This document shows positions 28,940 through 40,024 of a stretch of 64,000 nt of DNA, in pieces. The position numbers and the translations under genes are program-made. This DNA is from Branchiostoma floridae (lineage: Eukaryota > Chordata > Leptocardii > Amphioxiformes > Branchiostomatidae). Under the pieces are notes generated by a model. It searched no databases and was not told the origin of the DNA. It was given only the letters and a program-made list of their open reading frames with translations. The first letter of the stretch is position 1; each line of letters begins with the position of its first letter. The stretch lies in the NCBI RefSeq assembly GCF_000003815.2, contig NC_049988.1, positions 15,140,452 to 15,204,451 of the forward strand, read 5' to 3'.

Positions 28940-31759
28940 ATGGCTACATCTCTGCTCGTCATTCTACTGATTCCGTTTATGTTTCAAGACTTTTCCACTG
29001 TCGTAGAAGGACTGAATCTCACTCGGAATTTCACCGTTTCGGAGGACTCCTCTCCTGGTACGGTCGCGGGGGTGCTTTTGTCGCCATCTTGTTTGTCCAC
29101 GGAAGGACGAAAGACCAAGATTACAGCAGGTGATCCATACCGACGTTTTCGCATTGTCAACTCGAGCTGTGAAGCTGCTCTAGTCGTGAACAGCCCGCTG
29201 GATTGTTCAATCCAGGCCCGATACACCCTAGTCGTCAGTTTGTCAGTTGAGAACGACTCGTATCACTTCACCGAGTATATCGAAGTGATTGTGACAGTTA
29301 CCGATGTGGTAGACTACCCTCCGTTTTATAACATGGCGTGCGAGACCCCTGTTCGAAGGAAAACTGACCGTGGACGCTTCTTGCTATTTGTAAATGGACG
29401 GGCTACGTATACCCTCGACCCTTTCTCAGGAAGGACTTTGTATTTGAACTCTACATCATTAAAGGAAAATTCTATTTCAGAATTTTACCTCAGAGTGGAC
29501 AGTAAAAATTGCCAAGTGTTGTTGGGTATGGGTATACATCATTTGACAGACGCTGGCATTGTCCATACTATTTATAACAATGGACTCCGGTCTACAACCT
29601 GTACAAAACAAGACGATTCTGAGGTTTCCCTTGAAGTGTACTTGATAAAAAAGCCTGACCTATTGCATCCAGTTCCACATTGGACCACTGAGGACTACAT
29701 GCCACCAGCTAAGGTATCGCCGGAAGTTTTGCCGGCATGGGAAGCGAAACCTATAGCTCGTTATTTCCTCTTTCTGTACATTCCTCTTTCAAGAACGGGA
29801 ACAGCGAACCTAACATGTGATCTTAGAAACATCGAGTCTTACGACTTTTTTGGCATTCAAGTTGAATCCGTAGAGTTGGAACTGGAGACCGTAGGATGCG
29901 AGGAAGGCAAGTTTGGACCTCTGTGTGACCAAGACTGTAGGTGTAAGAACGGAGCACGCTGCCACGGGTTAAACGGAGCTTGCAAATGCACCCCAGGATG
30001 GCAAGGTGTCGCTTGTGACATACCAAAGCCAACAGTGGCAATAAAAATGTCGTCCAAAGTCCCAGGCAACATTGCTTACATTGGGAGTACAGTGTCGCTT
30101 TCGTGTATGACATTCCACCTTAACATTATTCAAGTTCAATGGGACTTTAAATCTTTTTTAAACCGTCAAAACAAAACGAATATCTTGTCAAGGACAAACA
30201 ACACCGTGATCAACATAGGGTCTGTTTCCCCTGATAACAATGGGAATTACACATGCACCGTCGTATCAGAAGACGGAGAGACCTTTCGGGATAGCTTCGT
30301 GCTGAATGCGACTGAGTGTCCACCGAATAGAAGAGGCATCTACTGCAACCAAACGTGTGACTGCCTGCAAGGGGCTGCGTGCGACCGCTGGACCGGCTGC
30401 AAATGTCTGTCGGGGTGGGAGGGCGAGCACTGCGACCTGAGGTGCCCCTATGGAACTTACGGTAAAGGCTGTGTTCACAAATGTGACTGTGAAAACACTG
30501 CAACCTGTCACCATGTCACGGGACAGTGTGTCTGCGTGGAAAGGACGGGGGCCAACTGCGAAGAACCCTGCCCTTGGGGACAGTACGGCCCGGGATGTGA
30601 GAGATCTTGCGAATGCAGAAGCAACGTTTCCTGCGACGTCATGACCGGAAGATGCCACTGCGAGCAGGCCGGTTTGGCGGGAGAGTTCTGTGAGTTAGAG
30701 AAATCCGGTGACAACGTTTATACAGTTCGGAACGTCATCATCGCATTGAGCATTCTTCTCACCTTCTTCGTCGTATGCCTCGCCAGACAAACATGTTGGC
30801 AGAGACTCAAGAAGCTCGAGTTTGAAGATGACGAGCTGATCACGGGCGACTTTGAACAGCGGCTACTCGGCTGGGAGAAAGATCCCCGGATGTTGGACCT
30901 GGCAGAGATGATAGGACAGGGGAAGTTCGGACATGTTTTACGAGGACAGCTTAGTAATCCTGACGGAAGCGTGTTGCAAGTTGCGGCTAACACGGTTCAC
31001 CAAAACGACGCACAAGCTCACCGAGCTTTCAGTCACGAAATGGCCATTATGATCACCATACAGGAGGGCTTGGAGAATCCAGTTCGCCGCTCAAATATCG
31101 TGAGACTTCACGGCATCATAACACAGTCAGAACCGAAGTATATTCTTTTTGAGTACGCAGAGAGAGGGGACTTATTATCTGCTTTGCGACAGTCGCGAAA
31201 TGGCGATGCTCGTCAGAACTTCTGGCGACTTGCCGTAGACGTTGCTCGAGCACTCCTCTATCTCCAGGAGCTGAAGCTTGTGCATCGAGACGTCGCAGCT
31301 CGCAACGTTCTCATCTCGGCCGACGGTGTCGGGAAACTTGCTGACTTTGGACTCTCACGTGACATTTACACTGATTCCGTCTACATGCACAGAGACAACC
31401 CGGGACAGTCAAACCAGCTACCACTGAAGTGGATGGCCTTGGAATCATTGAGGGATGGAGAATTCACCCACAAGAGTGACGTGTGGTCATATGGAGTGCT
31501 TCTATGGGAGATTGCCACGATGGGAAATGAACCCGTGTACCCTGGTCCTCTCAGACCTGACTGTCACCATCTCGTCAATGTGTTGGAGGAAGGACATCGT
31601 CTGCAGCTCCCTCGTGGCTGTAGTATGAACATGTACCGCCTGATGGTGAGATGTTGGAGCGCCGACCATGATTGGAGGCCAGAGCCTCAGGATTTGATCA
31701 AGTCTGTCCAACTCTACGGCAACGTACAGGAGTGGGTGGAGAAAGAAACTACAGTATGA
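28940..31759 (+). CDS. Predicted pseudokinase receptor, array copy 4 (type B ectodomain)
   Basis: This is a single-exon ORF of 939 aa with the same architecture as copies 1-3. The N-terminal 300 residues are nearly identical to copy 2 (type B). The Ig region (PTVAIKMSSKVPGNIAY, HLNIIQVQWDFKSFLNRQ) matches the A copies instead, so the gene looks mosaic. The lysine that anchors ATP phosphates is replaced: VAAK reads VAAN at residue 684 (codon AAC at 30989-30991, AAA in the other three). The glycine loop, HRDVAARN and DFG remain. Other private changes are R for C in NPVRRSN, Q for H in SNQLPLKW, and W in DHDWRPE. The tail has one residue fewer but keeps YGNV and TTV. The reading frame is intact, so it is probably expressed as a weak or dead kinase that could act as a decoy or heterodimer partner. 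A sequencing error or allele is not excluded. Confidence 0.93.
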   Translation: MATSLLVILLIPFMFQDFSTVVEGLNLTRNFTVSEDSSPGTVAGVLLSPSCLSTEGRKTKITAGDPYRRFRIVNSSCEAALVVNSPLDCSIQARYTLVVSLSVENDSYHFTEYIEVIVTVTDVVDYPPFYNMACETPVRRKTDRGRFLLFVNGRATYTLDPFSGRTLYLNSTSLKENSISEFYLRVDSKNCQVLLGMGIHHLTDAGIVHTIYNNGLRSTTCTKQDDSEVSLEVYLIKKPDLLHPVPHWTTEDYMPPAKVSPEVLPAWEAKPIARYFLFLYIPLSRTGTANLTCDLRNIESYDFFGIQVESVELELETVGCEEGKFGPLCDQDCRCKNGARCHGLNGACKCTPGWQGVACDIPKPTVAIKMSSKVPGNIAYIGSTVSLSCMTFHLNIIQVQWDFKSFLNRQNKTNILSRTNNTVINIGSVSPDNNGNYTCTVVSEDGETFRDSFVLNATECPPNRRGIYCNQTCDCLQGAACDRWTGCKCLSGWEGEHCDLRCPYGTYGKGCVHKCDCENTATCHHVTGQCVCVERTGANCEEPCPWGQYGPGCERSCECRSNVSCDVMTGRCHCEQAGLAGEFCELEKSGDNVYTVRNVIIALSILLTFFVVCLARQTCWQRLKKLEFEDDELITGDFEQRLLGWEKDPRMLDLAEMIGQGKFGHVLRGQLSNPDGSVLQVAANTVHQNDAQAHRAFSHEMAIMITIQEGLENPVRRSNIVRLHGIITQSEPKYILFEYAERGDLLSALRQSRNGDARQNFWRLAVDVARALLYLQELKLVHRDVAARNVLISADGVGKLADFGLSRDIYTDSVYMHRDNPGQSNQLPLKWMALESLRDGEFTHKSDVWSYGVLLWEIATMGNEPVYPGPLRPDCHHLVNVLEEGHRLQLPRGCSMNMYRLMVRCWSADHDWRPEPQDLIKSVQLYGNVQEWVEKETTV

Positions 31760-31918
31760 GATTGAAAATCTATCATTTTCTCTTAATTAACTATTTCTGT
31801 TTTGTTCTTGTTTTGTGGTTTCTATACGCCAGAAATTACAGTATAAGAGTAAAAGTCAGTAATTGTCATTTTAGCTATTTCGGTGTTTTTTTTTATTTTT
31901 TTGTTTTTATGCGCTATA
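31745..31918 (+). repeat. 87-bp imperfect duplication of the RTK copy 4 tail
   Basis: The last codons and 3' flank of copy 4 (GAAACTACAGTATGAGA at 31745) recur at 31832 as GAAATTACAGTATAAGA, followed by related text (GTCATTTT, CTATTTC, TTATGCGCTATAG). The duplication is absent from the 3' flanks of copies 1-3 and lies near the point where array homology ends. Confidence 0.6.
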
Positions 31919-31990
31919 GTCAGAGTGGGTCTCTCATGATCTAGTCATTGCTTGTCAATCCTTCTGTATCTGTGTTGATACAAATCATAG

Positions 31991-32529
31991 AAGATCCAAA
32001 TGCATTTGGTTTATCAACATAAGGAGTTATTTTGATTTGCGAAGAAAGTGTACAACAATGTATATATGGGTTAACATATCTTTTAATAGCTAGTGTGACA
32101 TACATACATGTTCAGATGGTGACAAAAACCGTTATAAAGCACAGAAGCCATCAAAACGTATATACGATAGTTAACATTCAGCACTTCTAGTACATTTTGT
32201 ACTACTGTCAGTCAGTCTATACAGATTATGACTCTGCGCAAAGGAACTGACATTTTCAACATTTACATCAGCAAAATATTTACAAGCTGGCTTGACAATA
32301 CGCAATATTGTGTTAAATTGCATGTCATATTTGTTCTCTGATTTCCACCCTTGTACGTAAAGGAGTAATACGTATACACTAACAATATCATCATATTTCT
32401 TAAGGCATCAACATTATGATGTGAATATGTACATAAGCTTTCAATAAAAATGGTGTATCTTTACATAAGAAAACAAATCTCATAATACGCCTATAGGAAT
32501 GTATTTTTTACCACGTATTTCAAGATTTC
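31991..32529. other. Convergent intergenic stretch between RTK copy 4 and SLCO gene
   Basis: This AT-rich sequence lies between a + strand gene and the 3' end of a minus-strand gene. It has AATAAA at 32443-32448 on +, a possible poly(A) site for copy 4. No ORF of note and no array homology is seen. Confidence 0.5.
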
Positions 32530-35500
32530 TTACAGAATAATTTCTCCGTTTCTGTGTGACAGTTCATCTGAGGTATTGCTGTCCGGTGTACTAACTGCGG
32601 TTACAACTTCACCATTATAAGCCATGGTGCAAGATTGTCTGTTATCTGTAGGTTTGTAGAGCCACAATGCGAAGCCCATACATGTTGTGGAGAAAAACTT
32701 AAGCACTACAACGATGATGAAGAAGTAGAGGCTCATGGTGGAATTTTCGTAGACCCAGCATGCACCGCGGTCGCTTACGTCACATGTGTCGTTCCTGGTG
32801 ACGTCACCTTGCCACAGAAGACAGGTTCTGTCAATGGCGGCTCCCATTAGGATGGGTCCAGGTACGGAACCTGCAACATGCAGAAAAGTTTAAGAGTAAG
32901 CCAAAATTCCTTTAGATATGTAGCATGAATTTTCTGAAAACATTTATCAATGTTCCTAGACTTAACATTGTATTGATTTATTTGGTGATTGGTTGTAAGG
33001 TGTATTGAATTAAAGAGGGATTAAGTCTTCGATTTATTATAAGGAATTTGAATGAAGGAGAACGTAAGGGACTACTTACCAAGAAGTCTAATGAACATCC
33101 ATTGGAGACCGAATGCAAAGGACGCCTGGTGTTCAGGAACACATCTGAAACATACAGCATGTAAGTGCTTCTTCTTCTGTAATGTATATAATTGTACCGA
33201 GTAAATATGTTTATCTCGTCAATGCATTACGGACTGTAGTCCATTTTCTAAATCTTTTCAGAATATCCCTTATGTCATCTAATGAATTATGTGTTATACA
33301 TTTGTCCATACTGGGCATCACTGGTATATAACAAGGGGCTTGGAATAATTGTTTTGTTTTTTTTACAATTATGACCAACAACAAGGGACATTAAGATATA
33401 TACCTGAGTGTAACGGCAGCAGCTGGCACAGTCAGACCTGCAACGACCACCATCACGACGACCAGGAGCGGAAGGAACACCATGAGGAGACCACAGGTGG
33501 AACCACAACGGCCTGACGTCACTTCCGGTTGGGTGTACCCAGGAGACACCGCGGTGACAATAGTTGAGGTAGAAGAGTTTGTTGTCACACATGCACAACC
33601 ACTGAACGTCTGGAAAAAGATACGTAGAGTGATATGATTAAGATTTGGAGCAAACATGTTACAACTGCAACATCATTGTCCTATGATGAATTTTCTATAT
33701 GCTGTGTTTGAGAAAAATCGCCCCTGTGTCTAAATACAAGACACCATTTGACAAGAAAAGTCTATTAAAATGAAGGGAATCAGTTATTATTTCAGATCAT
33801 CAAAGTTTATACATTGACATATTTCACTTTGTAACAAGTGCTATTTCGAGGAGTCAAAATAAGCATCATTTCACAGGTAGGCACTGAAAAAGAATAGCAA
33901 ACATACATATATGTCCGACTGCACAGCCGCAGCAAAATTGACCTTCGTCTCCTAGTGAATCTACCTACCAAATATCATGAAGGTCCATCTACAACTCCAG
34001 TTATACAAACATACATCCAAAACCATAAATTAGGTAAAGACAGTAGCTGTCGTACGAATTCGGGTACCTTCGGTTCTCCTTCGTGACTTGTCGTGCACCC
34101 GGCGTGACACGACGACAGGTACTCCACCCCGTCTGTCCCGCACACGACATCAAACACGGCTGGGCATGCGCAGTTAGCGTTACAGGTGGCGTTCAGGGAC
34201 GAACCGGACCCCATCGTCTGTGATGTTGCTCTGAGGAAATGTGTTTTAGATCTGGTTGAGAAATTTGGGATTTTCTAAAAGCATATTTGAGGGAAGGACA
34301 ACTGAAGGAAGAAAAATATAGAAAAAAAAATAAATATTTCACAAAAGCTTCCAAATAGTGATAAATTTCTTGCGCAACAAGTGTACCAGGTAAATGCATG
34401 ACATCTACTGATACATAACTACAGTTCTAGGCTAATCTAATTAATAGTGAAAGAGAGGCTACTACTATTCTTCAAGCAGATGTTAGGCTCCGACTGTCGT
34501 TTTAGTGTCTATCGGGCTTCCTGTTTTAAACAAGAAAGAAAACGGTACAAACTAGAAGGCCGAAAAAAACAGCCGAAGCATAACCTCTGGTTGGAGAGAA
34601 GGAGAGAACGGTAAAAAGCAAAAAATGACAACGAAATAAGTAAGATACATGAAGGTAAGAAAGATACTTTTTAGATAAACAAAACACATGGTTTAAAAGC
34701 TATTTTTCAAAACTCACCCGCTAGGATAAGACGTTGTCACCCCTGCAAAATGGCTGTTTGGACATCTGATGAGAAAGACGGGTGACAGAAGCAGCGCTAC
34801 AGTCGACAGAATGACGCAGAGCTTCAGTGATCCGGACACTCCGAGTTTCTTCCATCGCATGATTCCTCCACCGATCAGACAACCTCCAAACGCACCGGGA
34901 ACCATGACACATCCTGTGAAAAGAAAAAAGGTACACAATTGAAGAACGAAAATCAACATATATAGACGACTATTGATATAAAGTATGATATTGTAGCAGA
35001 TGTGATTTTTATCCCATCAAAAATGTCTGCCTTGATTAGAAATGGAAAGAAAGAAGACAAATATAAGAACACAATATAAATCACTATCAGTTGATGCTTA
35101 CCCACGAGAAATGCGGCCTGGCTCGCTGTTTGTCCGAACTGGTTCTCTACAAACTTCGGTAAGAATGTAGCGAATCCGTTCAGCACGAGACCCTCGCTGA
35201 TTCCCGCGAGAGTTATGAAAATGAACGTTGGATTCTTGGCCAATGAGAGTACGGCGATGGGAAAGTCCCGGATGCTCTTGCCGAAGCTTGAATCCAAGGT
35301 TTTGGACTCTGTGTTGGCGTGGACGTCAGATTTCTTCTCTTTGCGTACTTTGGCGATGCCTACAGCAATAATGGATGGAGAAAGGTATGTCAATTGTCAC
35401 ATTACATACTGATATAACAATAGTATGCTTCTATAAAAACAAAAAAACGCAAACAAATGCTGTATTTCTTACAAAGTCTCACCATTTCTTTACTGCTCCA

Positions 35501-38429
35501 GAGTTCACCTGACCATGACCTTGTTATCAATAGTAAACTTTCCGATGCAATACAAGATTATGTGAAACAAAGGATTCATATCCAGCTGTGCCTAGTCTTA
35601 CATTCTTAGCTTATCATGCATACGCTCCAGCTGCAATTGATTTTAAATGTATTAACTATTTCATTCTACTGATATTTGTTCAATTTTGCATGTAACGTTA
35701 TGTATGTATGTGGTCACAATATCAGCCTGCTGCCTATGTGTCCACATTGTATTGCTTATGTCGCAATTTGAATGAAGTGAAAGTTGTATTTCTTACCGGG
35801 CAGTTCCTTTGGGTACCCAGATAAAGGTAACACCAACAGCCAAGCAACGACCCCTAGCGCCAGGAAGCCGAGCCACCAGGCGCCCAACCAACGTGGGTCA
35901 CTCGTTCCACCAACAGGCCTACGTAAATGGAAACATTTGTCAAAACAGGTTATTGATTATAATAGGTGTGGTTATTAGAACAATAGTATTCAAGTTACTG
36001 TAGTTAAGAGGAGATCACGTGGGACGGTGGCCCGCACACGGCAAATGAACTTTGCCTCAACACTTATGGACAGTAGACCATAAAAGATAGACAAATCTGA
36101 ACTTCAAGTCAATTCTTTCCTAAGCACACAATGCCAGCGTTTTGTCTACCATCGGCAGTCCAGCTGTTAATGCTGTACGAATTGAAAGTTGACATGAATA
36201 AAATCAATGATAATAAACATATGTTTATTAGGTTAACAAAATGTCATGTAAACATAGAAGTTTACAGTTTGTTCACGCTTTTGAACTTACGCGGTGACCC
36301 CGGACTTGTCCATGTCGATGTAGAGAGTCAAGAGCTGTCCGCCGAGCAGAAAACCGACGGCAGGGCCCAGGTAGGACACGGCGTAGAAAATCCCTATTGA
36401 AAAAAAAATCAGCAAATGATTTTCATCTATATTTTTTCTTCGTACGTACATTCAAAGCAATACCTGGGAAAGAAGTCGAGAAATGAGGTAAAATGTAAGA
36501 AGAACGGCGAGAAGAGTAAAAGAAAATTATGAATGAAAAGTATATTTAGAAAGAAAGAAAGAAACGAGTGCAGATGGTTGACAGTGCATCAATTGACAAT
36601 GGTCCACCGAAATACCGGAGAACAACGAAAACACAGGAAAACACACGAAGGAGGGTCAAACCTACAAAAATACAGCATGCTTTGATGATCATGGTGGTAA
36701 AAAACACAGGAAAAGCACCAAATTGCATAATAGATTACTTACCCAAGTACATCCCAGATGACTTTGTGGAGACGCTCTGTTCCAGGTACTGGGGACCAAA
36801 GGTGTAGAGAGGGATGCCGCCTACTCCATTCAACAGCTGGCCTGAGGACGAAAACCACAAAAATTGTTAAACAGGTAACTTTTACCGTGTGCTACTCGAT
36901 TTGTTTTTACCATTGTTTGTGTCTTACATATTGATGACAATGGACTGCAAAATTGATGATTGCAAAAAGATTTTCATTGGTCACTTCTACATACATGAAA
37001 TGAAGTACTAGACTAAGTATACCACTCGGTCACTTTGTCAAAGAATACTGAGTGCAACGGCAGCAATTGCATCGCTTGCTCATGTGCAAACGTAAACTTA
37101 CCAAGAATAAAGACATAGAGGAAGTTAGGGAGCCAGCTCGATGCTCCGCCTTCCTCACTGCACAAGCCATCTCCAGTCTCGTTAAATCTCGCTGCACCAG
37201 TCTCGTTTAATCTCGCGGTGCCACACGTGGTTTCCCACGTCCCTCCCAGCTCGTGCGGCCCCACCACGAAGTGCGGGATGGAGAAGACGAAAGCCCCGAG
37301 CCCCATCACGAACACCCCGATAGCCAGCCATACGGGCTTGCTTCGGACGCCGCCGTGGTAGGTGATGATCACCGACAAACAGCCGAAAGCGATGTCGTAA
37401 CCGGACGAAATGATTCCTGGAGTCAGAAAAAAAGAGATACAAATCAATGCTAAATATGAGCACACAATGTAAGATTTACCAATAAGATACTAATTGTATC
37501 AAAGTATAGTAGGCCAACGGCTGCCCGCTGGCCACTGACCCTCTTTGGCCCGCTATACTCCTTGGGCAATGCTTTGATAGTATCTTAAGTCACTGGTAAA
37601 TAAATCTGGAGATTACACACGAAGAGCACATAATTGTCTATTCTTTACGAGCTGTGAGATAAGCTTGTTTCAGATAGGTTCATTGGAATTTGATTACAAT
37701 TGATTTCTACTTGACTATGTTCCGAATACGTGTATAGCAAACAGAAGTAGACAGACAGACGGAAAGTCGTTTCCTAACGGATATAAGAAACCTGCCTCGA
37801 ACAGAGTGTGACAGAAGACTGTTATTGTTTGTCTAGACTCTTAAGTTCCTGTGGTGACTTAAACTTGAACTTCGTCTTGAAAAAAGCCTATTTTGTCAAA
37901 ACAATTTTACAACAAAAAGCATAAGCAATTCTAGAATTAGAAGTCCACCATTCTACAACACAAACATAACAGCCATGATGACCATATACATAAACAGAAT
38001 TTTAATCATGATAATGCCATTTTACCAATTCTGTAACTAACCTGTTTTGGAGCTTGGAAGTTGGAACCTTTTCTCGATGGTCGATATGACGCTGTTGATC
38101 AGCCCGTTTACCAGCGTCCCTTGCACCAACGCGAATAATGACACAAAGAAAAGAAATCCTTTCGGGTTGTTCAACAGCTGAAGGCAAGACGGTCTAAACC
38201 GGCTCCATCCACATCTGGTCTCGACTTGGTCTTCTTCGTCATCCGAGAAGTCGCCGACTCTTGAGTCTTCCCGGATAAAGTTTCTAAGAAACGGTGCATC
38301 ACTCCTTGCGCCAGGTGTGTCTAAGGCGCTGTCCTGGCGACTGTATCTCCCAGGGATAGAGTGGTCGAACGCGATGGGGTCAAGGGTTAATGCCTTCGAG
38401 TTCTTTGTTTTCTTTCCGAATGCCGCCAT
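32530..38429 (-). CDS. SLCO4A1-like: SLCO4-like organic anion transporter (OATP), 11 coding exons
   Basis: The coding exons on the minus strand are 38042-38429, 37102-37416, 36743-36841, 36291-36393, 35797-35918, 35102-35359, 34718-34913, 34068-34230, 33404-33609, 33080-33144 and 32530-32870. Every intron is GT-AG and the phases join into a 751-aa protein, near the usual OATP length. OATPs are plasma-membrane carriers that exchange amphipathic organic anions such as thyroid hormones, prostanoids and conjugates. The family signature DPRWLGAWWLGFL is at residues 309-321. The extracellular Kazal-like Cys domain is about 505-560 (CNANCACP, VCGTDG, SSCHAGC). Many membrane helices and a GQLLNGVGGIPLYT segment are present. 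CGWSRFRPSCLQ near the N-terminus and the C-terminal CLLWQ with ENSTMS resemble SLCO4A1. The start ATG is in the Kozak-like AAGATGGCGGC. Confidence 0.93.
37509..37610 (+). repeat. Dispersed ~100-bp repeat, copy in SLCO intron 1
   Basis: The pattern TTTGGCC-GC-TA-ACTCCTT, CTTTGATA-TATCTTA, CACTGGTAAAT is shared with 52399-52520 in the same orientation. It lies in the first coding intron of the SLCO gene. The family is not recognised. Confidence 0.6.
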
Positions 38430-38469
38430 CTTGGAAGTTGAGTCAAGGACACTCCTTTTGCTTTATACG
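38430..38469 (-). other. Probable 5' UTR end of SLCO gene, preceded by an acceptor
   Basis: On the minus strand, TTCCATCCTTTGTTTACAG lies directly upstream of CGTATAAAG, a good polypyrimidine tract and acceptor 40 bp before the ATG. An untranslated upstream exon is therefore likely, but its position is not identified. Confidence 0.4.
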
Positions 38470-39260
38470 CTGTAAACAAAGGATGGAATATGATTTATTA
38501 ATCAGACAGGTAAATATTTGTATTGCATCGTAATACAGATTGGTAGCTGTTATCGGAGCGTGTGTTTCTGACGGGGTTCCAATAGTTCAAGGTAATCAGT
38601 TTGTTGACTGAAAACAGAGGAGCACCGGTTCAGCAAACATTGCACCAGTCTCGTCCTTGGAAACCTGTTATCAAGTTTTACGTGTTGTGCAATTCGTGGT
38701 TCCGTTGGTTGGTTGGTTGAAAAAATGAATTAAAAAAAAACTCCAATTTATTTCATGGGCAGTTTACAGTTCTCTCTTTGATAATGGATCATGGATCACT
38801 GTGACTATCCCAGCTGTTTGGGCTTTGCTACGTTATTTTACACCTTTTCTGCATTCGTATACTGGACTGTTACCCCTCCCATTTATCGAAAGCAAGACAT
38901 ACAATTTTCTCAGCTACTTTTAGATGGAAAATTACAGACCTAAACCAACATTTCTCTGCATTCGCTGAGTCAGAGTTTTAACGTTAGACCATTTAACGTG
39001 AAACCAAGTCATTATGCCATTGTTAGAGGCCTCCTTTGTTACGTGGCTATTTTACTCCTGTCTAAACTACTTTCAACAATGACTCACGAACCAGTTTCAA
39101 CTAGACATGACTGTCCATGTGTCAACACTTTGAAACCATTGACTAGTTTCACCAAGGAGCTTTTGTTTCACTTGATCGACCATCATAACGCCCCCACAGC
39201 TACAAATGTGTATAGCCAACGCCAAGGGCATACAACTAGCAGAAGGCTTGCTTTTTACCC
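38470..39260. other. Upstream region of the SLCO gene, no gene seen
   Basis: Only chance ORFs are present. The longest (from 38998) has no ATG at its recorded start and runs into the foldback element. One TAACGTTA octamer is at 38979. Promoter elements for the SLCO gene may lie here but none is distinct. Confidence 0.4.
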
Positions 39261-39486
39261 CCTTTCCAATAGGACAGCGCTCTCGCTGCGCTCTCTCTGC
39301 GACCTAAATTTTGACGTATCCCTCATAGAATTGTACAGAAAACGATTTTTACACTCTCTGTGTTTTGTTGTCTTCTCAGTCATACTTTTACGTTTTGTAT
39401 GATATACCCAGTGTGAAAGCAAAGGTTACACATATCCTATTTAGGTAGCAGTGAGAGCGCATCGCGATCGCCGTCTAGTGGAAAGG
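39261..39486. mobile_element. Foldback MITE-like element, 226 bp
   Basis: The inverted ends are CCTTTCCAATAGGACAGCGC (39261) and, read on the minus strand from 39486, CCTTTCCACTAGACGGCGAT. Both continue through a CG-rich stretch into GCGCTCTC. The arms are about 36 bp with mismatches. The centre is AT-rich and has no coding. Flanking direct repeats are not clear. Confidence 0.55.
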
Positions 39487-40024
39487 CAACCTGTGACCGG
39501 AAATGACCCATGATATTTTTTTCCATTTGCGACACACCTTTGTTCGATGTAATAAGCTTTCGTTAAACGCCCATTCAATTCAATTCACCCCGCTTCCTTT
39601 TTTTACCCTTGTCAAACGAAGGTCAGTCATTTTTCTTACAGTATTAGTCACGTTGGTTTTTAGCAAAAGCACGTGCGCGACAATATCAAACGCTTTAAAG
39701 AGGGTAAGAGGCATGCCGTAATGTAATAAAATATACGTCTTGCGCTACACAGAAATCGAGTGGGTCTTAATTCAATAACTTCAGTATGCAACCGCCAAAT
39801 AGCAGTTAGTCGAGTACCTAAGTGCGATTTTGGAAACGGTGAGACATTTCAGGTAGCAACCACTACCTTAAGCCAGTAACATCAAACAAGATCTGTTCAA
39901 GAGCAGCTTTTTTTACCAAAAACTGTGAGTCGATATGCAAATGAGGGGCAAACTTCCGTACGTAATCATTCCAAAAAGGCCTCAGGGGTCATTCGTGGTC
40001 TGAACAAGCATATGTTTATTGTAA

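Larger units (their letters stand above)
14085..31990 (+). repeat. Tandem array of four ~4.39-kb RTK units
   Basis: Start codons lie at 15776, 20161, 24544 and 28940, giving steps of 4385, 4383 and 4396 bp. Coding and spacer sequence are both repeated. Homology of the spacers begins upstream of copy 1 (about 14085, with GAAATGAAGACAAAC and AGATAGTGGACAAACA landmarks) and fades at about 31990 after copy 4. Spacers and ectodomains of copies 1 and 3 resemble each other most, as do those of copies 2 and 4, giving an A-B-A-B pattern with an 8.77-kb super-period. Confidence 0.9.

Noticed and set aside
15826-31711. Long antisense ORFs across the kinase genes
   Set aside because: They recur at the same places in each copy because the sense strand is conserved and GC-rich. 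Their translations resemble no known protein.
28940-31759. Calling RTK copy 4 a pseudogene
   Set aside because: The frame is fully open over 939 codons with all domains, the tail motifs and an aligned start. Loss of one catalytic residue fits a pseudokinase protein better than gene decay.
38998-39402. 134-codon ORF upstream of the SLCO gene
   Set aside because: It has no ATG at its recorded start, runs into a MITE arm and shows no protein-like conservation or splice signals.
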